Notes: generated from the sequence alone by a model not told the origin. A stretch of 64,000 bases of DNA from Nostoc mirabile CHAB5784 (GCF_020829645.1 NZ_JAIVFS010000010.1:88286-152285), one strand, 5' to 3'; numbered from the stretch's first letter, positions 45,832 to 54,796 are shown. Translations and numbers: made by a program.

Positions 45832-46950
45832 ATGCGAGTAGTACACCTATCTACGATTCATCGCCCGCTGGATGTTCGCATTTTCTATAAAGAGTGTATA
45901 ACCTTAGCAAAAGCTGGATATGAGGTACATCTGTTAGTTCCCAATCCACCAACAAATAAGTTAGAAGGGGTGTTTTTCCATGCCATTGATAAAGTCACAA
46001 ATTACCCACGCCTAAAGCGAATCTGGCGGCGACTCAGTAGCGCTTATCAACTAGCGGCATCCTTACAAGCTGAGATTTATCACTTTCATGACCCAGAACT
46101 AATTCCAGTAGGTATTCTCCTCCAACGTCTTGGGGCTAAGGTTATCTATGATGTCCATGAAGACACACCTTGGGAAGCGATTTCTTTGAGTAAGAATAAT
46201 CCTTTAGTGGGTTGGTTGAAGTTTATTATTTGGACTGTGTTAGAAGGAATAGCTAAGGCAACTTTAGATGCTTTTATTTGTGTTACTCCTCAAATCGCCC
46301 AAAAGTTTCCCCCAGCAAAGACCATTATGGTGCGTAACTTTTCTCTTACAGCAGAACTTGAGGCGGCTGATACCAATATTGCTGACGAGAATAGACCAAA
46401 CAACGTGATTTATGCAGGTGGTATTGCTGGGATTCGCGCTATTCGAGAAATGGTACGGGCGATGGAATTACTAAGCGAAAACTTAGCTACAAAACTAGTG
46501 TTATTAGGAGAATTTTCTCCACCTGCTCTAAAAACTGAGGTTGAGCAGTTCCCTGGATGGCAACGAGTGGAGTTTCTGGGTTGGCAATCCCGTAATGATT
46601 TAGTGCAGAATTTAGCACAAGCTAGAGTTGGTTTGGTAGTTTTTCATCCAGAACGCGATCACTTGGAAGCTTTACCTAATAAATTGTTTGAATATATGGC
46701 TGCGGGTCTGCCAGTCGTGGCATCTAATTTTCCCCTGTGGCGGCAAATTATCGAGGAGATTGGGTGTGGCTTGTTGGTTAACCCTTTAGACCCGCAGGAG
46801 ATTGCCAAGGCTATTCAATATCTCCTCGAACACCCAGAAACTGCTGCTGCTATGGGAAGGCGAGGACAAGAAGTAGTACGCACTCAATATAACTGGGAAG
46901 TTGAGTCGCACAAGTTACTTGGTTTGTACAAAAAAATATCAATGCAGTAA
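45832..46950 (+). CDS. GT4-family glycosyltransferase
   Basis: The 372-residue GT-B enzyme has N-terminal VHLSTIHRPLDVRIFYKECITLAKAGYEVHLL, DVHEDTPWEA in the acceptor domain, and the donor-domain PNKLFEYMAAGLPVVASNF with the E-x7-E spacing of GT4. It begins 2 bases after the amidotransferase stop. A 12-bp perfect hairpin follows its stop. Confidence 0.9.
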   Translation: MRVVHLSTIHRPLDVRIFYKECITLAKAGYEVHLLVPNPPTNKLEGVFFHAIDKVTNYPRLKRIWRRLSSAYQLAASLQAEIYHFHDPELIPVGILLQRLGAKVIYDVHEDTPWEAISLSKNNPLVGWLKFIIWTVLEGIAKATLDAFICVTPQIAQKFPPAKTIMVRNFSLTAELEAADTNIADENRPNNVIYAGGIAGIRAIREMVRAMELLSENLATKLVLLGEFSPPALKTEVEQFPGWQRVEFLGWQSRNDLVQNLAQARVGLVVFHPERDHLEALPNKLFEYMAAGLPVVASNFPLWRQIIEEIGCGLLVNPLDPQEIAKAIQYLLEHPETAAAMGRRGQEVVRTQYNWEVESHKLLGLYKKISMQ

Positions 46951-46959
46951 ACTACCCAC

Positions 46960-46986
46960 CACCATATTGCTAAGAGCAATATGGTG
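46960..46986 (+). terminator. 12-bp perfect hairpin after the GT4 gene
   Basis: CACCATATTGCT (46960-46971) pairs perfectly with AGCAATATGGTG (46975-46986) around AAG. It lies 10 bases after the stop. No T-run follows (AGGGCAATT), so it could be a terminator, an mRNA-stabilising stem or part of the RNA region that follows. Confidence 0.45.
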
Positions 46987-47211
46987 AGGGCAATTAATCG
47001 CCCAGAGTTTACCCGACTAAGTACCTTGAGTACTACGATTTTTAGGTCATCTTACCTACAAATGCGTTCGCGTAAGCGTGTCGTCAGACAAGCCAGTTTG
47101 TAGCTCTAAGGTTAACAGTTAAACAGGTGTAATGGGTTAAGCCAGTGCTGTTAGCATCAGAAGCCTTTAAATCATTGTCCAGGCTAACTTTACCCGCAAG
47201 GAGAGACAGAA
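46987..47211 (+). ncRNA. probable omegaRNA (HEARO) region of an IscB remnant
   Basis: About 225 bases directly before the iscB start codon contain several small inverted repeats (GGGC/GCCC at 46988-47003, AGTAC/GTACT, TAGG/CCTA, GCG/CGC around GCGTTCGCGTAAGCG). They end ACCCGCAAGGAGAGACAG before ATG. HEARO/omegaRNAs of IscB occupy this position. The 5' boundary is not known, and the guide would lie at its 5' end. Its protein is gone. Confidence 0.45.
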
Positions 47212-47266
47212 ATGTCTAAAGTGTTCATTCTTGACCAAAACAAACGTCCATTAAATCCAATTCATC
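47212..47266 (+). pseudogene. iscB: iscB N-terminal remnant
   Basis: ATG at 47212 follows GGAGAGACAG. The frame reads MSKVFILDQNKRPLNPIHP, the typical start of IscB/RRXRR-domain RNA-guided nucleases, and is cut by the left end of the ISAs1-type element at 47267. The C-terminal remnant follows the element at 48698. Confidence 0.8.
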
Positions 47267-48697
47267 CAGGGTAAGCTCATCTAATTTGGTATAAAGTGAA
47301 CTTGACAAATTAGAGAAGATAAGTATGAACAACCGGATAAAAAATGCACTTGACAACTGAGCAAGATAAATGAGAAGACTTCAATGCTGTTGTTAAAAAA
47401 ATGTCAGGAGTCAAGTTGATGTCACAGGGCTTTGAAACTAAATCTGCTGATGCTCTGAAAAATCCTAGCGGTCAGAGAAAGCCAAAAGAAATAGTGGACA
47501 TCGGTAGTATTCAACAGAGTCTAGTTGGGCATTTTGCGGAACTCAAAGACCCCAGAGTAGAGCGAACCAAAAAACATCAACTGACAGACATCTTAGTAAT
47601 TGCGATTTTGGCAGTTATAGCGGGAGCACAGGGATGGGAAGATATCGAGAATTATGGCATCAGTAAGCAACAGTGGTTAGAAGAATTTTTAGCACTACCA
47701 AATGGAATTCCGTCGGATGACACTTTCCGTCGAGTATTTGAGTTCATTGACCCAGACGCATTAAATCGATGTTTTCTCAGTTGGGTAGAAACCTTAGTCA
47801 CCAAGATGGCAGGAGAAATAATCCCCATAGATGGTAAGACAATTAGAGGTTCATATGACCGCAATCAAGGGAAATCAGCACTTCATGTAATTAGTGCTTG
47901 GTCGAGTGAGCAACATCTGGTTTTAGCAGAGATGAAAGTAGAGGATAAATCCAATGAAATTACTGCGATTCCTGCATTATTGGAATTGCTAGATATCACA
48001 GGATCTATCATTACTATTGATGCAATGGGAACACAAACCGAAATTGCCAAAAAAATTATTGGCAAGAAAGCTGATTATGTCCTGGCACTTAAAGCCAATC
48101 ATCCCACTCTCTATTCTCAGGTGACTGAATGGTTTGAAACCGCTCTTGCCGATAATTTTCACTTAATTGATGTCAGCGATGACAAACGAATTGAGAAAGC
48201 ACATCACCGCCGGGAAATTCGTGAAGTCTGGACTGTACCCGTTACTGCGATTGGTGAGCTTTATCAACCCAAATTATGGGCAGGATTGCAAACTCTGGTT
48301 ATGGTCGTCCGCGTGCGTCATCTTTGGAATAAAACTACCCGTGAAGTTCAGTTTTATCTCACCTCTTTAAACAGTGATGCTCAACTTATCGGTCGGGCTA
48401 TCCGAAAACATTGGGGTATTGAAAACGAGGCTCATTGGACGCTTGATTGTACCTTTGCAGAAGATGCTTGTCGCATTCGTTCTTTCCACAGTCCACGAAA
48501 TTTCGCTCTTTTAAGACGCATTGCTCTCAATGCTCTCAACTATGAACAGACCTACAAACGTAGTCTTCGTCAAAAAATGAAACGCACCGCTATGGATAAC
48601 AATTATATGATTCGGGTTCTCAGTTGTTGTTTTATTTACTCTAAGTTAGATTCTTCTCATCCTTTGTGTCAAGCCTAATTGAGATGCTCTTACCCTG
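47267..48697 (+). mobile_element. ISAs1-family insertion sequence (1431 bp)
   Basis: Inverted ends are CAGGGTAAGCTCATCTAATT (left) and, on the complement of the right end, CAGGGTAAGAGCATCTCAAT. The element contains one transposase gene. The flanking bases (AATTCATC and CTAGCGGG) do not match, so there is no target duplication; this agrees with a deletion of the flanking iscB sequence after insertion. Confidence 0.85.
47401..48678 (+). CDS. ISAs1-family DDE transposase
   Basis: The 425-residue transposase has the ISAs1/DUF4338-like N-terminal H-repeat (LVGHFAELKDPRVERTKKHQL), AVIAGAQGWEDIENYG, the first catalytic Asp in IPIDGKTIRGS, the second in ITIDAMGTQTEIA and Glu near HWGIENEAHWTLDCTFAEDA. 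It appears complete. The upstream ATG at 47401 may not be the used start; ATG at 47419 (MSQGFETK) is an alternative. Confidence 0.92.
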   Translation: MSGVKLMSQGFETKSADALKNPSGQRKPKEIVDIGSIQQSLVGHFAELKDPRVERTKKHQLTDILVIAILAVIAGAQGWEDIENYGISKQQWLEEFLALPNGIPSDDTFRRVFEFIDPDALNRCFLSWVETLVTKMAGEIIPIDGKTIRGSYDRNQGKSALHVISAWSSEQHLVLAEMKVEDKSNEITAIPALLELLDITGSIITIDAMGTQTEIAKKIIGKKADYVLALKANHPTLYSQVTEWFETALADNFHLIDVSDDKRIEKAHHRREIREVWTVPVTAIGELYQPKLWAGLQTLVMVVRVRHLWNKTTREVQFYLTSLNSDAQLIGRAIRKHWGIENEAHWTLDCTFAEDACRIRSFHSPRNFALLRRIALNALNYEQTYKRSLRQKMKRTAMDNNYMIRVLSCCFIYSKLDSSHPLCQA

Positions 48698-48813
48698 CTA
48701 GCGGGAGTTTCAACATATCAACCGCATCCGGTTTAGTTCAAGGGATTAGTTACAAGACTTGTAGACACATTCATCAAAAAGACGGTTATTCTTATGCAGG
48801 ACAAAAGATTTAG
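48698..48813 (+). pseudogene. iscB: iscB C-terminal remnant
   Basis: Right after the insertion-sequence end the frame reads SGSFNISTASGLVQGISYKT and then a CRHIHQKDGYSYAG tail to TAG (48811-48813). This is the recognisable IscB C-terminus. About 360 residues (RuvC and HNH parts) are missing between the two remnants. Confidence 0.75.
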
Positions 48814-48946
48814 AAATTACTCAACTGTTTCCCCCACGATTTCTGCTATGCAGAAAAATGTTCAGGAAACGTTTCGTAATTTCTCTCCCATTCCTCTCGC
48901 CACTAATTGGAGTACCGATATAGTGGGGGTCTCCTGGGAGGTTTAG

Positions 48947-50050
48947 ATGAAAATTTTGACAATAGTTGGCGCTCGTCCCCAGTTTATTAAGGCAGCAGCA
49001 ATTTCTCGCTCTCTCAACTCTCATCTAGAAATTCAGGAAGTGTTGGTTCACACGGGTCAGCATTACGATGAGAATATGTCTGATGTTTTTTTCCAAGAGT
49101 TAGAAATTGCTACACCTAACTACCATTTGGGTATTGGCTCTTACACTCATGGTGCTCAAACTGGACGGATGTTAGAGGCAATTGAACAAGTCCTGCTGCA
49201 AGAATCGCCAGATTGGGTGCTAGTCTACGGAGATACGAATTCTACTTTGGCAGGAGCGATCGCCGCAGTTAAGCTTCATATAAGTGTGGCTCATGTTGAA
49301 GCAGGTTTGCGATCGTTCAATCGGCGGATGCCTGAGGAAATCAATCGAGTTCTGACTGATCATACCGCAGACCTACTGTTTGCTCCCACTGCGGCGGCTG
49401 TAGCAAACCTCAATCAAGAGGGAATTTCTCAGCAGAAAATTCACCTAGTCGGGGATGTGATGTATGACGCTGCTCTTGACTACGGAGTTAAAGCAGAGCA
49501 GAAAAGCTCCATTTTGGAACATTTGGGGTTGAGTTCCCAAAAATATCTGTTAGCAACCATTCACCGGGCAGAGAATACTGATAACCCAGCACGACTACGG
49601 GCAATTTTTATGGGGCTTACGGCTGTTACCCAGAATATACCAGTGGTATTGCCGCTCCATCCCCGCACCCGTGCAGCTTTGTTAAGAGAAGGGTTGCTCG
49701 AAGATGTAGGCAAGTCCCTGCAATTAATAGAGCCAGTGGGATATTTAGATATGGTGATGTTGGAGAAAAACGCCAGACTCATAGCGACCGACTCCGGTGG
49801 CGTTCAGAAAGAAGCCTTTTTCTATCGAGTGCCTTGTATAACTTTGCGAGAAGAAACGGAGTGGGTAGAACTGGTAGAGTTGGGCTGGAACCGCCTAGTG
49901 CCGCCACTGGATGCGCCAACTGTTGCTAATGGTATATTGGATGGGTTTGTGAGTTTTTCTAGCAGCGAAGTTCCAGATGGACTTTACGGCGGGGGACTAG
50001 CAGCGTCAAAGATTGTTCACTTACTTACAAAAGACTCGATCTGGAAATAA
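48947..50050 (+). CDS. wbpI: UDP-2,3-diacetamido-glucuronate 2-epimerase, WbpI type
   Basis: The 367-residue non-hydrolysing NDP-sugar 2-epimerase has N-terminal MKILTIVGARPQFIKAA, the catalytic HTGQHYDENMSDVFFQEL, and VEAGLRSFNRRMPEEINRVLTD. The RSFNxRMPEEINR form, as opposed to the PWPEEANR form of WecB, points to WbpI, which epimerises UDP-GlcNAc(3NAc)A to UDP-ManNAc(3NAc)A. This is the final step of the pathway encoded by wbpABDE 20 kb upstream. A strong GGGAGG ribosome site precedes ATG. Confidence 0.88.
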   Translation: MKILTIVGARPQFIKAAAISRSLNSHLEIQEVLVHTGQHYDENMSDVFFQELEIATPNYHLGIGSYTHGAQTGRMLEAIEQVLLQESPDWVLVYGDTNSTLAGAIAAVKLHISVAHVEAGLRSFNRRMPEEINRVLTDHTADLLFAPTAAAVANLNQEGISQQKIHLVGDVMYDAALDYGVKAEQKSSILEHLGLSSQKYLLATIHRAENTDNPARLRAIFMGLTAVTQNIPVVLPLHPRTRAALLREGLLEDVGKSLQLIEPVGYLDMVMLEKNARLIATDSGGVQKEAFFYRVPCITLREETEWVELVELGWNRLVPPLDAPTVANGILDGFVSFSSSEVPDGLYGGGLAASKIVHLLTKDSIWK

Positions 50051-50115
50051 ACTTAGAACGCAATACGCTTGGGTTAAGGCTAAAACCTTTTAAGCAAAGT
50101 CAAGTTTTTTAACGA

Positions 50116-50183
50116 ACCACAGAGGCGCAGAGAAGCCAGTGCGTTGGGCGGGTTCCCCGACTTGAAGCAACTGGCGCGGCACT
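50116..50183. repeat. dispersed repeat related to 10599-10689
   Basis: CAGAGAAGCCAGTGCG, followed by GACTTGAAGCAACTGGCGCG, matches both the copies and the linker of the repeat at 10.6 kb. It fills the spacer between the epimerase and the next glycosyltransferase. Confidence 0.8.
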
Positions 50184-50227
50184 GAGAGAAGAAATAAATA
50201 CTTAACTGAACTGTATTGACTTAGAAC

Positions 50228-51301
50228 GTGCAAAATCACTTACTAATTAATTTCTCATTTCTCTTAACTCGACCTACTGGCATCACTACCTACGCTCTCA
50301 ACCTGTTACCTCACTTACAACAACTTTATCCCACACTTCTAGTCTTCCAGAATATTCCTGGTTATAACTGCTACCCAGTTCCCCCTAACCAAACCGCAGA
50401 ACAAGGGGCAAAAGGTCATTTAAAACGCCTTGTCTGGACTCAACTTCAACTTCCACAAATCTATAGACAGCTAAAATCCCATCTATTATTTTCCCCGCTC
50501 CCGGAAGCGCCCCTTTATTCTAACTGTCGTAGTATCGTCATGGTTCACGACTTTATCCCGTTGCGCTTTCCCAAACGTTTCTCACCGCTAACACCCTACC
50601 ACCGCTACTACATTCCCCAAGTCCTCAACCAAGTACTACACATCATCTGCAACTCCCAGTCCACGGCTAAGGACATTACTGATTTTTACCAAATTCCAGC
50701 GAGCAAAATTACCCCCATCCCCCTCGCTCACGATCGCACTCACTTCTCCCCTCTAAATCTACCTACTTGCAACTATTTTCTCTACATTGGACGCCAAAAC
50801 CCCTACAAAAATCTCCAGCGACTCATCGCCGCCTTTGCTGCGTTACCTAACTGTAAAGACTATGAACTGTGGTTAGTAGGGCCAAGCGATCGCCGTTATA
50901 CCCCAGTTTTAAAAGCGCAAGTTGCAGAACTAGGTATAACTAATCAAGTAAAGTTCCTAGACTATATGCCTTACAGCGAATTGCCAAAAATCATCAATCA
51001 GGCGATCGCACTTGTCTTCCCCAGTCTCTGGGAGGGTTTTGGTTTACCTGTCCTGGAAGCGATGGCTTGTGGTACTCCCGTCATTACCTCCAATCTTTCC
51101 TCCTTACCAGAAGTAACTGGCGATGCGGCGATTCTGATCAATCCCTACAACATCGGAGAAATTACAGAGGCAATGCAGGTTGTTGCAACTGATTTGGGGT
51201 TGCGATCGCGCCTTTCTAGCCAAGGTATCGCTCACTCTCAACAATTCAGTTGGGAAAAAACAGGAAAAGCAACCGGCGAAGTTTTATCCCGTTATTTTTG
51301 A
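50228..51301 (+). CDS. GT4-family glycosyltransferase
   Basis: The 357-residue GT-B enzyme begins at GTG with LINFSFLLTRPTGITTYALNLLPHL, and has a donor domain with YFLYIGRQNPYKNLQRLI and FPSLWEGFGLPVLEAMACGTPVITS (GT4 E-x7-E). The stop TGA (51299-51301) lies exactly at the boundary of the TnpB-bearing element. It is probably intact. Confidence 0.9.
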   Translation: MQNHLLINFSFLLTRPTGITTYALNLLPHLQQLYPTLLVFQNIPGYNCYPVPPNQTAEQGAKGHLKRLVWTQLQLPQIYRQLKSHLLFSPLPEAPLYSNCRSIVMVHDFIPLRFPKRFSPLTPYHRYYIPQVLNQVLHIICNSQSTAKDITDFYQIPASKITPIPLAHDRTHFSPLNLPTCNYFLYIGRQNPYKNLQRLIAAFAALPNCKDYELWLVGPSDRRYTPVLKAQVAELGITNQVKFLDYMPYSELPKIINQAIALVFPSLWEGFGLPVLEAMACGTPVITSNLSSLPEVTGDAAILINPYNIGEITEAMQVVATDLGLRSRLSSQGIAHSQQFSWEKTGKATGEVLSRYF

Positions 51302-51331
51302 CATCCTCCCCGCCCTTTAGGGCGGGGATTC

Positions 51332-52713
51332 CTAAGACTCACGACTTAGGTTTCTGTTTCTTTCCATTGCTGGTTTTTTGCAACTGCCCAATAGGGGAAA
51401 CACCCTATCAGGTCTTATGTTCGCTCCACAGACTGAAACTGCGAGTCCCGCAGCCAAAATATTCTTACTAGCGTTAATGTCTCTGTCGTGGTGTGTCCCA
51501 CAGTTAGGGCAATTCCACTCTCTGATATTCAGAGGCAGCTTATCGGGACTTAAACATTTTTGAGGGATAAACAAGCCTCAAACCCATTCAGGGTAAGGGA
51601 AATACACCAAATGCTCAAAAATGGCTCAAACCCAGATATATCAATAAACTAAGCAAAACGATGTCAAAGTCTTTCTGTATATAGATTTGAGGCTTTTTTC
51701 TGGGTGTTTTTTGTCTAAGTCCCATTATCAACAATGTGTCCGCAGTTCCCACAGCGTTTTGAACTAGGAAACCATCGGTCAATCTTGACGAACTTACGAC
51801 CATACCAATCGCACTTATATTCAAGCTGCCTAACTAGTTCACCCCAGCTAGCATCACTAATCGGCATAGCAAGTTTCCTATTTTTGACCATATTCTTCAC
51901 AGACAAATCCTCGACTGCAATCGTTTGGTTTTCTCGAACCAATCGAGTTGTCAATTTGTGGAGAAAATCATTTCGCGCATCACTAATTTCTGCGTGGACA
52001 ATAGCAACTTTAAGCCGTGCTTTATGGCGATTGTTAGATCCCTTTTTCTTGCGGCTAAGAGCTTTTTGAGCTTTCCGCAATTTCCGCCGCTTAGTCTTGA
52101 ACACTTTCGGGTTAGCAACCTTCTCGCCATTGCTCAAAGCAATCAAACTAGTAATACCCAAATCCAAACCAATTTGATTAGGGGACTCAGGTAATGTTTC
52201 GATTCCTTCATCCACCAGCATTGAAACTGTCCACCGTCGAGAAGGCGAAAGTTTTACCGTAATTGTGGATGGCTCTGCACTTTCTGGCAGTTGCCGACTC
52301 CATCGGATATCTAATGGTTGAGCGCATTTGGCTAAAAATACTTTGCCATCTTTCCACTTGAAAGCAGCCTTAGTAAATTCAGCATTCCCACCATGATGCT
52401 TTTTCTTAAAGTTTGGGTATTTTGCCCGTCCCGCGAAGAAATTAGTAAAAGCAGTTTGTAAATGTCTTAATCCTTGCTGCAATGGCACACTGCTAACTTC
52501 ATTCAAAAACTGCAAGTCTTCTTGCTTTTTCCAACTAGTCAGCAAGAGCGAAGTTTTTTCGTATCCGACTCGCTCGTGTCGTTCATACCATGCTTCTGTC
52601 CTTGCAGCAAGAGCGCGGTTGTAAACTAATCGAGCGCAACCCATCGTTCTTCTGAGCAAGGTTTCTTGCTCAGAAGTTGGATAGAATCGGTACTTGAATG
52701 CTTTTTGTGTCAT
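51332..52713 (-). pseudogene. tnpB: tnpB interrupted by an inverted-repeat element
   Basis: From ATG at 52713 the frame runs through the TnpB core (KFKYRFYPTS-like start, IGLDLGITSLIALSNG and VEDLSVKNMVKN for RuvC) to SSKRCGNCGHIVDNGT and a stop at 51715. The rest continues at 51545-51332 with [20 protein letters not shown], the second half of the zinc finger and the third RuvC site ([15 protein letters not shown]). The two halves join at codon GAT/AAG when the inserted element and one TTATC copy are removed. The protein is therefore inactive as encoded. Confidence 0.88.
51546..51724. mobile_element. 179-bp MITE-like element inside tnpB
   Basis: The inverted ends are GGGACTTAAACA (51546-) and, on the complement of the other end, TGGGACTTAGACA. 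The target duplication TTATC is at 51541-51545 and 51725-51729. No ORF. On the tnpB strand the element's GGGACTTAG supplies the premature stop. Confidence 0.85.
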
Positions 52714-52846
52714 TCATACATTCTATCCGATATTCTGCAAGAAATCCCAAATTAAGACCCCGTCCTTAAGGACGGGGACTATTTAAAGCCGTGCTTCTAG
52801 CACGGGGTTTTAAACCCATTTTTCTGATAACTAATCCTCAATCCCA

Positions 52847-53923
52847 ATGAAAGCACTAATTCTCTCAGGTGGGAAAGGTACACGCCTACGTCCCCTCACT
52901 TATAGCGGAGCAAAACAACTTGTACCAGTTGCTAATAAACCTGTTTTATGGTACGGCATTGAAGAAATGGTCGCTGCTGGTATTACTGATATTGGCATCA
53001 TTATCAGCCCGGAAACTGGAGCAGAAGTCCAAGCAAAAACCGGAAATGGAGAATACTTTGGAGCAAACATCACCTATATCGTACAAGACCAGCCAGCCGG
53101 ACTTGCTCACGCCGTCCAAGTCGCCCGTCCCTTTTTAGGAGATTCTCCCTTTGTCATGTACTTGGGCGATAACCTGATTCAACTAGGTGAGTTACGTTAC
53201 TTTCTCCAACAATTTAGCCAACAACAGCCAGATGCTTTGATTCTCTTACATTCGGTTGACAACCCTAGCGCCTTTGGTGTGGCTGAGGTCGATGAAACAG
53301 GACGGGTATTACAGTTAATTGAAAAACCCAAAGTTCCTCCTTCAAATTTGGCATTGGTAGGGGTTTATTTCTTTTCTCACCTCATCTATGATGCGATCGC
53401 AAATATCCAACCTTCCACCAGAGGCGAACTAGAAATTACTGATGCTATTCAATACCTAATTAATCAAAACAAACAAGTTTTAGCGTACAATCTGCAAGGT
53501 TGGTGGCTTGATACTGGTAAAAAAGATGACTTATTAGAAGCTAACCGATTGATTCTCGATACCTATCTGACAGCATCAGTGATTGGCGAAGTCGATGCCC
53601 AAAGTCAGATTATTGGACGAGTCCAAATTGGTGCAAAATCTAAAGTAATTAACTGCACAATTCGTGGGCCAGTTGTCATTGGTAGCAATTGTCATTTAGA
53701 AAACTGCTTTATTGGCCCTTATAGTAGTATTGCCAACAATGCCACACTCATTGATACCGATTTAGAACACAGCGTGATTTTAGAAGGTGCTAAAATTGCT
53801 GGAATTCATCAGCGTATCATTGATAGTGTGATTGGACAAAGGGCACAATTGACTCTTGCACCTCGTCGCCCCAAAGCCTTGCGATTTCTAATTGGCGATG
53901 ACTGTCAAATTGAACTAACGTGA
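52847..53923 (+). CDS. rfbA: glucose-1-phosphate thymidylyltransferase (long form)
   Basis: The 358-residue protein couples a nucleotidyltransferase domain (start MKALILSGGKGTRLRPLTYSGAKQLVPV, with GWWLDTGKKDDLLEANR) to a C-terminal left-handed beta-helix (about 255-355). The family makes dTDP-glucose from dTTP and glucose-1-phosphate. With rfbC and rfbD it belongs to dTDP-L-rhamnose synthesis. It is longer than the common 290-residue RmlA; this long form is frequent in cyanobacteria and actinobacteria. Confidence 0.9.
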   Translation: MKALILSGGKGTRLRPLTYSGAKQLVPVANKPVLWYGIEEMVAAGITDIGIIISPETGAEVQAKTGNGEYFGANITYIVQDQPAGLAHAVQVARPFLGDSPFVMYLGDNLIQLGELRYFLQQFSQQQPDALILLHSVDNPSAFGVAEVDETGRVLQLIEKPKVPPSNLALVGVYFFSHLIYDAIANIQPSTRGELEITDAIQYLINQNKQVLAYNLQGWWLDTGKKDDLLEANRLILDTYLTASVIGEVDAQSQIIGRVQIGAKSKVINCTIRGPVVIGSNCHLENCFIGPYSSIANNATLIDTDLEHSVILEGAKIAGIHQRIIDSVIGQRAQLTLAPRRPKALRFLIGDDCQIELT

Positions 53924-54206
53924 ATTATTTATTAAAAATAAGAAAAACCACAGTCAAAATATTATTATAATACCTATAAAATACAAGTATTAAATAATTC
54001 GTAATTCGTAATTCGTAATTCGTAATGGGCAACTCTTAGAGACGCTAAAAGCGAACGCCCCGCAACGCTTTCGTAAATTTTGTTTTGTAATGGGGATTTA
54101 ACCCCAACACAAAACTTGCATGATTTTTGAACCGGGGGACTTAAACCCACGGAACTAGTTAAATTATTCTCACAATTAACACTGTGGCACATTACTTATA
54201 ATATTA
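53924..54206. repeat. spacer with GTAATTC heptamer array
   Basis: Four to five units of ATTCGTA lie at about 53992-54026. The rest is AT-rich with the TTGTAATGGGGATTTAACCCC inverted segment near 54090. No gene. Confidence 0.7.
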
Positions 54207-54752
54207 ATGAGCATTGTACCTACCAAAATTCCCGAAGTTCTACAATTTGAACCTCAAGTATTTGCAGACGATCGCGGTTTCTTTTTTGAAGCCTACAACC
54301 ATAAAAAATTTGCTCAAGAGACAGGTATTGTTACGAATTTCGTCCAAGATAACCACTCTTACTCTAAACAAAACGTCTTGCGTGGATTGCACTACCAAAT
54401 CCAACAACCCCAAGGTAAACTTGTCCGGGCTATTGTTGGTACCATTTTTGACGTAGCCGTAGATATTAGAAAAAGTTCGACTACCTTCGGTAAATGGGTA
54501 GGTCATGAACTCAGTGCTGAGAACAAACGCCTACTGTGGATACCACCAGGCTTTGCTCACGGCTTTCTCGTGCTTTCAGAAATAGCGGAAGTTCTCTACA
54601 AAACTACAGATTACTACGCACCCCAAGGCGATCGCACAATTCTATGGAACGATCCAGATTTAGCTATAGATTGGCCTTTGAGTGCGCCACCGATTTTATC
54701 AGCTAAAGACCAAGCCGGGAAACCTTTGAGAACTGCTGAAGTATTTGATTAA
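54207..54752 (+). CDS. rfbC: dTDP-4-dehydrorhamnose 3,5-epimerase
   Basis: The 181-residue cupin enzyme has the start TKIPEVLQFEPQVFADDRGFFFEAYN, LRGLHYQIQQPQGKLVR (the catalytic His) and FAHGFLVLSEIAEVLYKTTDYY (the Tyr/Lys region). It converts dTDP-4-keto-6-deoxy-glucose to the L-rhamnose precursor. Length is normal. Confidence 0.94.
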   Translation: MSIVPTKIPEVLQFEPQVFADDRGFFFEAYNHKKFAQETGIVTNFVQDNHSYSKQNVLRGLHYQIQQPQGKLVRAIVGTIFDVAVDIRKSSTTFGKWVGHELSAENKRLLWIPPGFAHGFLVLSEIAEVLYKTTDYYAPQGDRTILWNDPDLAIDWPLSAPPILSAKDQAGKPLRTAEVFD

Positions 54753-54796
54753 GTAGTCATTGGTCATTGGTCATTGGTCATTAATGCAAAACCCTT

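Larger units (their letters stand above)
51302..52812 (-). mobile_element. IS200/IS605-type element carrying only tnpB (isolated tnpB)
   Basis: The element encodes a TnpB-type protein without TnpA. Its downstream (transposon right) end carries the hairpin CCCCGCCC-TTTA-GGGCGGGG (51308-51327) and its upstream end CCCCGTCCTTAAGGACGGGG (52758-52777), as in IS605-type elements. The downstream hairpin should be the 3' end of an omegaRNA on the minus strand. Ends are approximate; the right end touches the glycosyltransferase stop. Confidence 0.7.

Noticed and set aside
53992..54026. Possible CRISPR-like array from regular short repeats
   Set aside because: The repeats here and at 8.5, 18.8, 56.1 and 59.2 kb are 7-24 bp tandem units without unique spacers, so they are not CRISPR arrays.
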